In this document: positions 55,901 through 64,000 of the stretch, one piece after another | Layout: each line of letters begins with the position of its first letter | How positions within the stretch are numbered: the stretch's first letter is position 1 | Source: Cylicocyclus nassatus | Lineage: Eukaryota; Nematoda; Chromadorea; Rhabditida; Strongylidae | Length of the DNA: 64,000 nucleotides | Assembly: GCA_958299035.1 (NCBI GenBank) | Contig: CATQJL010000001.1 | Span: 4,712,399-4,776,398, forward strand | Direction: 5' to 3' | Made by a program: the position numbers and the translations under genes | Notes under the pieces: model-generated | The model's input: only the letters and a program-made list of their open reading frames with translations | Database searches by the model: none | What the model was told of the DNA's origin: nothing

Positions 55901-58900
55901 TGAAACACAAAGTTTGCTGAAAAATCGGTAGATTAAAAATGGGAAGTTTGCACGAGAGTTTTGAAATTTTGAAAATAAATATGTAGGCAGCTGAATAAAG
56001 GATCGAATCACGCCAATTGATAGCAAGGATAGTTGTACATGACACCTGTCCTGCAGTAGTACGTGCATGCAAAGTTTAGTTAAACAGCACATACATACAC
56101 ATAAGTATGCATACATACAAAAGTTCCCTAATCATTATTAAATCTGATGCACTGCTGCTTCGTAAGTGCGTTAAAAAATTATAACTTTCAATAAATGAAA
56201 AAATCCTCTTTTTGCTTGCGAAATTTTATTTAACACGTTTCGGACCGGTGCTGCACATGGTGCAGCACGCGGCTTTGAAGGACCTTTTCAGCGTTTACAA
56301 GAAGTTTTTTTTGTTCAAGGTTATCAAATTAAAGGCCTAAGCTCCTCTTTTTCAAAAAGGTCTGCAGAGCTGCGCCATCGATATTTGTTTAGGAGATATG
56401 AGGACAAATCAAACATCAGTTGCAACGAAGTGCGGCAACGCGAACGACGCATGCGACGTCGCAACTTTTCTTTGCTTCGATTTCAAAGAGAAAAATCGTA
56501 GTTTCAATGATAATGTGTACCGTGTACAATACAAATATATTTTTGGATAGTATCGGAAACTGAGTTCTTGTTCCTCTCTTTCAAGAAAGCATAGAAGTCC
56601 TTCTGAAATGACAAATTCAAACACTTCGAATTCACTCAGAACGTTGGATATGGAGCTTATCTGACATGCTGATTACAGATGTAGCACCAGTCTACGAAAT
56701 AAGGGCCCTTTGTTGGCTAATGGCTGAAAGTGCACTGTTTTCCGCCGCGCGGTCCGAAACGTGTCAAGAATAATCAAACATTCAAGTGGCTTAGTAGTAG
56801 AAGGTTTTACAAACGAATTGCATCACTGCATGTAATTTAATTGCAGTGTAATTTTTATAGCATAAACAACCGTTCAAAATGCTCAGTTTGAGCATTCCTC
56901 TCATAATCTGGGTTTACCAACTCCTTTAATTTTAGAGTCATCCTTCATACAACGGATCTAGTCATTTATGCTACTTTCAATGCTTCGGTCGAATCTGGTT
57001 GCGACATTATGCACACGAGGGTTGAGTGAGTTTTTCAAAAATAAAGTTTGTCTCAATAGGAATTACGTCGGAGCGCTGGCTCAGCACTTGGGGCTTGCAT
57101 TGCATGTGCGTACGCGAAGTACCATCGGAGAGATCGAAGAATATAAGGAAAAAAGACAGATCCTATTAGGACTAGTAGTCATAGCAAAACGTAGACGTGA
57201 CGCAAAACCAGCGATATCGATTCGCACCTTGCTACTTTTTGCGCAATTTCGACATATATGTAGAGGAAGCTAAAGAGCAGCCAAGTTGCATTGGAGACTG
57301 TTGTTGGAGTCATCTCATCATGTCATTTAGTGGAATTCGAATGTGTCTATAGTTTTAGTTGAAAAGATGTATTTGTCGTGGAAAAAAGTTTGAGAAGAGA
57401 GTTTAATGTCAGTGACTTATCAACAGATATCAATCGAATTCTGAAACCATGAGTGGCCCCAGCTTTTCAAATCTCTGCACATATCAAACACGTATTGTTT
57501 GTCTGACGCTTGACACCGTCTTTCCTGTCTGCTGAGCACCTTTAAGCGCCGAGTTATAAACGTTTTGGATCGCAAATAAACTTGCAACTATAACAATATT
57601 ATCCAAAACCGTTTAGATGGGAAAGGACAAAAGTACTTGAAACAAATTTACCGTAACTGGATTAGGGGTAGTCACTGACGAGGATAACAGTGATTATTGA
57701 GCACGGAAGCGATTAACATCTATATCTCCAAAGACAAGACATGATCTAGTATGTAACGCTTAGGCCCCCGCCAGAGTGCCGAAGCCACGCCAGCGCTACG
57801 CCAGCGCCGAGCTGTCTCGTTTGTTTGGGGCGGGGCTAGCTGACCCTGTGCGGGCAAGGGCTACCGGAACTTCTGGCAGATTCGATCAATTGTCGGCGCA
57901 TCTACCTGGCTGAGAACTAGGTCAGCTAGCCCCGCCTCAACTAAACACACGTGTATCGATCGAAACGGCGCCGGGGCAGCTCGGCGCTGGCTCGGCGCCG
58001 GCGCAGCGCTGGCGTGTCTTCGGCACTCTGGCGGGAGCCTTAGCAATTGAGAAGTAGCAAGCTACACTTCTATAATTGTGATAAACTGAAAGATCGTAAA
58101 CCTTGGATCGAAATTCAGTTGTAGTAATGAGATTTGCATGTGAAATCTTCGCCTAGCAGATAGCAACAAATTTCATCGTTCTTATGCGAGGGGATAAATT
58201 CACCAATTTGACTTTCGCTTTCTGCTTTTCATTCACTAGGATTTGAGACGCAGCTAAGCGTAGAAATCTGATAATATTGCCTTTGCTTCAATAAGCGCCA
58301 CAACACGTACATCTACATCATCATCCAAAGTTCTCTACTTTAGATGCTTCATCCTTCGCCTACCTTTCAACGTAGGGTTGGTTGTAGCAAACTGCTCTGC
58401 TATTTTTGTTTCTATAGAACGCTTAATAGCTACTTTGTATACAAGAAGCTATGAACGAGGTTATCGAAGCATAGGTCACTATTTGTTGTGCGCACAAGTA
58501 AGCTTTTACAACGTAACTTTACAAATCTACCGTGATTATTAAGGTGATCGTTAGCGGCTGCCTTCTTTGCATAATATATTCGCAAACACGACTCGACAGT
58601 TCTCCTTTGATTTATTGCCAGACCACATCTACTTCTAATTACATGTGGTCTATCTACCCTTTAGGCTTTCAGTTTCTGCTGCAGATCCTATCCGCTTTAC
58701 TGTTTGAGTTGACAAGCAGGAAAAACAAGGTGAGGTATTTGCAATTTATGAGCTTTTCAATATGAGCACCCAGCTTGGCTTTTCTGAACACCTCAAGCAA
58801 AGGCTTTCCAAAAATTAAGCAGTAAGCCAAAATTCCGACACGAGTTGGACAGAAAAATTATCATAAAGAGCTGTGCACATTGCACACAGATTGCTTGCTT

Positions 58901-60713
58901 GGGAAATTGGGAGACTTTGCAGCTACATAAGGCTGCGTTCATACTGATTACGAAATCCGGGAACAGTTCCAGCATAGTGCTCGAACTGAGCGTTGTGCTG
59001 GGAGTGTTCCCGGACTTCGGGATCAGTATGAACGCAGCCTAAGCCTTTGAGGCAGCGCGAAAATCAAGACCTTTAAAATGAAGTGGATGCACAAAGCGGA
59101 TATTTAGAGTTTAGCATGCCAACCCCGCAGCGAAATTCACTTTGTGCGGAAAAATGTAACTATCACACAAGGTTTTCAAGCAACAGTCACTGAGTCTAAT
59201 CACGAAGCTTCGTCGGCTGTATAAGCGTTTGATATCTCAACAAAAAGTATTCAACAAAATGCGTAAAGACGATTCTATCCAAACTCTCGCCTACTTCTGG
59301 ACTTCTTCGACTTCATAATCATAATGCTACAAAAAAGATTGCTCATCAGATTATACAGTAAACTGCCAAAACCGCACCGTTTAGAATGATTAATTTTTCA
59401 GACTAGTGAATCAGTGATCTAAAGATGCCTTTTGAAAGAGCGTTCGCTTCGGGACTCGCCGCGGCTTCCCGCTATTGGAAGATTTTGGAGTTGAGCTAAC
59501 GATTATATATCAGATTTGTTACAGTTGGCAATAAGATGGTTTTCCGCGGAGAATGTGCTACGCATTCCCAGTACACTTTGTCAGTGTCGATTAGCTGGAA
59601 GCTTTTTATGATAGATGTAACATTCAAAAAGCTGCTTTTCTTATACCTAGGGAATGTTTACGCTTTGAAATTTGTACAGTCGGATTCATCCCGGATTAGG
59701 TGGAACATTCTACAGCAGAGGCGGGTGCGCACCACTGGAGGCTTCGCGAACGCATAACACTGGCATTTTGCCAAGCGAAAACTGGGAAGAACGAAGAGAC
59801 GCAGACCTCGCTTCTAAGGCTGCGTTCATACTGATCCCGAAGTCCAGGAATAGTTCCAGCACAATGCTCAATTCGAGGGTTGTGTTGAAACTGTTCCCGA
59901 ACTTCCAGATCAGTATGAACGCAGCCTAAGCACGATATGAATAGCCGCGAAACCGGAGCGAGCCGTTGCAGGCCGAAGCCCGCCAATCCAATTTCCACCT
60001 GAAGCGGGTAGAAACTTATTGTACATTGCATTGATGATGTTTTTAGCTTTGCATGTATGTTGAACTCAATTTCGTGTTTTCAATAATTCAAGTGTCAGTA
60101 CTCTGCATGGAAACTTTTCAGATTCAAACTTATTACTCTTCAACAACTTCAAGAAATGACACGCTGTCAGGGAGGTATCAACTCGAGGAAAACTTGTGGT
60201 AATTTTTTCACCGTCAGTGCAGTTAAACACAGTGATGAAAAATGCAAGAGGCAATCAAAAGACCTTGCTTGTTACGAAGTGAATGAATTGTTTTAAGGAC
60301 TATTCGAGCGCTTAGAGCCTACGTTTATTTAAACGCAACAATCACAGCTGCGTACATGATTGCTCTAATGATTATTCTCTTCACAAACGAACTGTACTCG
60401 AGGTCAACTTATTACTCGCTAATTGAAGGTACAAGCCTTTACATATAGCAGCACTTGCTGTGATCCAATATTCTTTTAGTCAGCTTCACTTCCAGGTTTT
60501 AACGCTATATATGTATATGCATTGGCACTACCTTTAGTGTTGTGGTACCATCGTAAAGATGTGAAACGTCAGATACGTATAGCTATTCGTCGTGACATCT
60601 CCACCAGTGCCAATCAAGTTTTCAAGGATCTTCAGTCCCATTGGGATTCATATACCACCGAACCTAAGACTAAGACCAGCGTTGCAGCTGTTCAATACAT
60701 TGATCATAGATGA
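52937..60713 (+). CDS. Serpentine chemoreceptor, Sra/Srab class
   Basis: Seven exons, 52937-53157, 56936-57025, 58344-58497, 58544-58729, 60122-60198, 60298-60428 and 60496-60713, give 358 aa; all introns are GT-AG and every phase fits. The family consists of seven-helix receptors in nematode chemosensory neurons. Landmarks: N-terminal C-x-x-M-x-x-L-A-T-S, FHIAWLLIHVLGR at 62-74, GCD at 95-97, CFILRLPF at 105-112, IERLIAT-x5-YERG at 128-144 (third helix end), YCQTTSTSNYMW about 174-185, RYQLEENLW at 235-243 before helix 6, and a polar C-tail after LPLVLWYHRKDVKRQ. The start is the first Met of the frame and follows a CTGCAG acceptor-like site. Intron sizes are very uneven: 3778, 1318, 46, 1392, 99 and 67 bp, and the three long ones hold palindromic MITEs. 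Every reading-frame constraint is intact, so it is probably functional. Sra and Srab cannot be separated with certainty by eye. Confidence 0.9.
53942..54174. mobile_element. Palindromic MITE, family 'GGGCCGGGCATACTTCACGC'
   Basis: A diverged copy in the first intron of the receptor gene. The left end is TTAAGGCATACTTCTCGCAA, the right end reversed is CTAAGGCTTACCTCACGCGA, and a GCCAGATCGCG-type arm is inside. Confidence 0.6.
55538..55637. mobile_element. Palindromic element, 100 bp
   Basis: GTTAGGCCAGACTGCGCGGC at the left is mirrored as GCCGCGCAGTCTAGCCTAAC at the right, with a GC-rich centre (TGCTGCGTACGCAGCGTACG). It lies in the first intron of the receptor gene. Confidence 0.85.
57759..58043. 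mobile_element. GC-rich palindromic MITE, 285 bp
   Basis: The arms CTTAGGC(C)CCCGCCAGAGTG, then CCGAAG(C/A)CACGCCAGCGCT, and GGGGCTAGCTGACC are mirrored on the right side. It lies in the second intron of the receptor gene and is far more GC-rich than its surroundings. Confidence 0.85.
58931..59040. mobile_element. Palindromic MITE, GGCTGCGTTCATACTGAT family
   Basis: GGCTGCGTTCATACTGATTA at the left, mirrored GATCAGTATGAACGCAGCCT at the right. It is the first of two copies in the fourth intron of the receptor gene. Confidence 0.85.
59818..59927. mobile_element. Palindromic MITE, GGCTGCGTTCATACTGAT family
   Basis: Second copy in the same intron, about 780 bp downstream of the first. Its termini are identical and it has small differences in the central arms. 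Confidence 0.85.
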
Positions 60714-61977
60714 TATCAGTTCAAGTGGCAACGTTGATCCAATGTTGGCCATTAGGCAAACATTGTAGCCCTTCAAATGAACATATCGTCATTGCGAACA
60801 GTGTGTACTGATTTTCGTTGGAAAAATACCGCTGTTAACTGCGTCAGCAACGTTGATGTTTGATTTTTTCTTCTTATAAAGAAGTTTGAATGTATTATTT
60901 AAACTGCAATGAGCTAAGCAATGTTAAATTCCGGATTCTAACAAATTTACAGCTTCGATGATATTAGGTCGGTGGTTATTAGTCTCTGAATCTTCATATT
61001 TTGAATCGCTCATTTACCTTCTAAAGTTAGTGACGGTAATAACTGAATGATGAAACCTCAGTATTTTGAAGATTTCGCAGTGTTTGGTATACTAAGAGGC
61101 ATGCAGTTCTTTCACAACTCAAGACTTTCAAAAAATTATTTAGCAAAATGTAAATGAGTAGCTAGAAAAACAAGGAATATGCCTTCCTTTGGCGAAAGGT
61201 CTTTCCTATTTGCTAGCTGTCACAGCCTCGTCAAAAGTTCCGAATAAATTTGAAAATTATCGGAAGGACATGGTGAAAACGAAGTATTGTGATTTCCAGC
61301 GATTATCTCAGCACTCTCTCAACGGATCACAGTGGCAGATATACATCTAAAAGTGTTTGTTCATCTTTACTGTACCGGCTTTGCGATTCAATTCAAAAAC
61401 TGACAAAACTTTTGCATCGACCACAATACATAAGTTAAGATCGTTGTGATATCGTTACATTGATATGTAATATCGATTGTCCTTCATAAACACGACGGAG
61501 GGAATAATCAGGGAATTTTCCAAAGCTATTCATGTACTTACTGAGACACGTAACGAGTAATTTGTTTTCGCACAAACTGATTTATTTTCTCAATAACTGT
61601 CAAGCATGCATTTTAAAAACGTTTTCGTTGGGAGGAAAGGGGATTTCACCGGCGCCATCCTTCTTCGTCTAAAAAGATTTCAATGATCCTTATAGTCCTT
61701 GTTGCACTCGAGACTTGAGTGTTCAAATATTTACAGTTTCCAAAGCAGGATCAGTGATACGGTAAATTGCATTAGCGCTTCGCATCACACATGTATTGGG
61801 TCAATGCTTTTTTGGTATTCCTCGCTTTCGTATCTTTTCTCTAAAACCTACAAATATGAAATATGTGGACCCCTTATGTATCTTTTGTTTCAACTGGAAT
61901 GGCGAGTGAAAGGCGACCGCGTTGCGCACGCGACGCAGTCTCTCTTAAGGGCGCGCTTTCTAATCTTTTCCTAGCCT
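60714..61977. other. 3' flank of the receptor gene, unassigned
   Basis: The nearest AATAAA in the sense direction is far from the stop (about 61244), so the receptor probably uses a variant signal. A plus-strand frame at 61699-61974 starts with TTG and has no support. Confidence 0.4.
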
Positions 61978-62304
61978 CAAAGGAGCGTCCCGGCAAAAAG
62001 ACAGGTGCTGGGTTTTCGTGGCGATGTTAAAGTAGACCCCCTATCTAGGCGATGACTGAAGTGCATAGCATACACAGTCATGAGGGCAGGGTCCCGCAGC
62101 GACTCTGCGTCTCAACCCTGCATGCATCTCGTACTCGCCCGAGCTTACCGTAAGATCCGGGCCACTTGAGGGGTGATCTGTAGACTTCGTAGACACCCTT
62201 TCGCGTTGCAAACTTCTGTCGTCGCTTAGTTAGGGGTTCTATTGTTACATTACATTATACCAGAGCCAGGTACCCCCAATCCGGTGGGACGCTGCTTTTA
62301 ATTA
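61978..62304. mobile_element. Palindromic element, second copy of the 13872 family
   Basis: It shares with 13872-14322 the blocks TAGACCCC(C)TATCTA, TTGCAAACTTCTGTCGTCG, CTTAGTTAGGGGT and CCAGAGCCAGGTACC, and a central GACTCTGCGTCT block. The arms are more diverged. Confidence 0.65.
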
Positions 62305-62887
62305 GGTCTCGAAGCCCCGCTTTCCATCCGCCGTTGAATCAAAGGGTGAAAAGTAGGACGTACGCTTGCAAATGTGTTCCAAACAGATTTCGAAGTTGCC
62401 AATTTTTTGGGAGAAACCTATAAATTCAATTCAAACACTTTCTCGTGGTTTCCTGTAAAGATTATCTGCATCATAATGCTACATAGAACCGCAAAAAATC
62501 ACACATTTTCGTAGACGAATGCTGCACTGAAGATTGAAATAAAGCACAATTTCTACTCGAACATTAACGAAATCAAGACATGAATTGACAATAGTAATGA
62601 TAATATTCAGGTTGGCAAGAAATGTTGCACCACTTCCAGTGACACAAAGTTTTTAAATGTTTATTTGCAGGTAATTTAAAAATAGTATGACCTATAAAAG
62701 ACAGAATTTGTGAATCACCTCCGTATTTTACGTGACATTTCTAATCTTTTAATCATTAAAGGGTCCGCCTTGAATATCCTCTGCGGGCATGCGCAAGCGC
62801 ATTCTACTTTGAAGTGCGTGCGCGGTCTTTACAATAAACCCCGCTGATCAGCCGATTACCAATCTAGTACTTTGTAAAAGCTTGGTT

Positions 62888-62969
62888 GGCACGAGAGAGG
62901 GATCGAACCCTGGTCCCACCTAGTCATAGCTGCCTTCATGGCACTACGCCACTCCTTCCCTCCCGAGCC
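62888..62969 (-). repeat. tRNA-derived sequence, probable SINE head
   Basis: On the minus strand, TGGCGTAGTGCC (A-box-like) and GGGTTCGATCCC (B box) are spaced as in a tRNA, and the 5' and 3' ends pair (GGCTCG with CGTGCC, one mismatch). An unusually long middle argues against a normal tRNA. Sequence continues downstream on the minus strand towards 62760, which may be the body of a SINE. Confidence 0.45.
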
Positions 62970-64000
62970 TTCATTTGCACAATTCTGTTGCTAATGATTT
63001 GGGCAGAACTGTTTGGAGTTGTGCAAAAATTTACTGACCAAAAGCGCAAATGTAAGTAGTCAATTGGAACCAGCGCGCTGGAACCGAATTAGCACAGAAA
63101 ACTTTGCAAACATTTGCATTAATGCCGCAATGGACTGAAAAGCTAGACTTGTACACAAGCCCGTCAATTTTGAAGTGTTTCGCAAAAACAAAAAGACCAT
63201 TATTCAAACTTCGGCTAGCTATATCCTATGGTAATTTGCTTTCTTGTCACTAAATGTAGTGCCAGAACCTTATTGCTATTTTGTCTTGTCCATAGAAAAA
63301 TGCGCAATTAAGCTGCTTATATGCGATTAATTGTTGCAATCAATAGCATAATTAGTACCTAATATGTCTCTTAATGCTCAATGTCGTAATCACAACTTCA
63401 TTTAGACTGCTACTGTAGACCAGTGCTCCAATGAACATAATTTTATGATGTTTTGTGCAGTCAACAGCTTGGCGGTGCTCATAAAAAGCTGTTGAACTGC
63501 TGCTGTCGAAATTACATGGGACTTCTATTACTTCCTTGCCTATGCATATGTATAATGTTGTGTCAATAAACTCCTAGTCTGAACTTTTCGGATTTATGTG
63601 TATCATCATACATTTTACAACATAGAATTACCCCAAACATACGGTTTTGGCTAGAAAATGAAATTGACTCTGCATGATTTCAAGCTTTTTTATTGGACGA
63701 TTGGTAATTTCTTATGGAAGCTGATTTATGATACGTGACTCACGCAAAGTAATAAAAGATTTCAAGAGGACCGTACGATTGCTGCTAATGACGATTCGCG
63801 CCGTAACATTCGCTGTAATTACAAGCTCTGCTGAAAGTGTCGAGGTCATAGCTTTTTCTTTATAAGATTGGAGCTACAAATTGATTTAGACAGTTCCTTT
63901 TTTTGACTAGAAGCTTGAACTTTTCTATTTCCGATATACAGACAGGTTGGAATAACATTTTGAGTACATCTTACTTCTAAGCTTCGTAAAGCTTACTACA
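62970..64000. other. Window end, unassigned
   Basis: AT-rich. A 45-codon plus-strand ORF (about 63728-63865, MIRDSRKVIKDFKRTVRLLL at its start) has balanced composition and might be a first exon of a gene running out of the window, but nothing confirms it. Confidence 0.35.

Noticed and set aside
56968..57273. 101-codon plus-strand frame with R-S-T-I-G-E-I-E-E-Y-K-E-K-R-like text, first taken for exon 3 of the receptor
   Set aside because: It is out of phase with exon 2. The true exon 3 (58344-58497) carries CFILRLPF and ERLIAT-x5-YERG in perfect phase with both neighbours.
1..64000. CRISPR array, prokaryotic operon or viral genome
   Set aside because: No regularly spaced identical repeats with unique spacers were seen. 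Genes are split by spliceosomal introns and the families are metazoan.

Overview
This window looks like nuclear DNA of a nematode, most likely a clade V / strongylid-type worm. I infer this from (a) an intact spliced gene for a Sra/Srab-class serpentine chemoreceptor, a nematode-specific family; (b) a gene for a transcription factor with two DM domains of the MAB-3/DMD-3 type, preceded by what looks like a spliced-leader acceptor 8 bases before its ATG; (c) 40-60 bp introns next to kilobase introns full of transposons; and (d) repeat families typical of worms (RTE and Penelope-like elements, mariner/Tc1 elements, Helitrons, palindromic MITEs). The species cannot be named from sequence alone. 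There is no sign of prokaryotic gene organisation.

Two genes are well supported, with every exon junction in phase. The double-DM gene runs on the minus strand (18464 down to 15631, 7 exons, 299 aa). The Sra/Srab receptor runs on the plus strand (52937 to 60713, 7 exons, 358 aa). A third, 35681-36235 (+), is a compact gene with a TATA box, two introns and an AATAAA signal; it encodes an unrecognised 112-aa protein. A fourth, 42733 down to 41981 (-), has four phase-compatible exons for a probable secreted protein, with an apparent one-base frameshift in a run of C near its start. Weaker candidates lie at 20671-21030 (+, hydrophobic membrane-protein exons), 27900-28037 (+, signal-peptide ORF), 31411-31824 (+), 45410-45828 (+, GC-AG intron) and 8937-9152 (+).

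Most of the rest is repeats. 0-10 kb: a mariner/Tc1 relic, a degenerate tandem array, a 2.3-kb Helitron and a 349-bp relative with the same termini, and a foldback element. 10-15 kb: a mariner with ITRs like human Hsmar1, an RTE fragment, palindromic MITEs and a foldback. 15-21 kb: the DM gene and its upstream region. 21-28 kb: a MITE, a 1.5-kb Tc1-like element with arms of about 525 bp, and a degraded Penelope-like element with a GIY-YIG domain. 28-34 kb: a 730-bp element that is almost all palindrome, and another mariner. 34-46 kb: the small genes among foldbacks and MITEs. 46-52 kb: tRNA-like units, foldbacks, RTE and other LINE fragments. 52-61 kb: the receptor gene, whose long introns hold five palindromic MITEs. 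61-64 kb: mostly unassigned, with a palindromic MITE and a tRNA-derived element.

The genes do not form an operon or pathway. The DM factor would act in the nucleus, probably in sexual or neuronal differentiation, and the receptor in the membrane of chemosensory neurons. The two things most worth a second look are the small uncharacterised genes and the density of long inverted repeats, including five foldbacks that share ACAAGG termini. All exon models were read by eye and have no transcript support.
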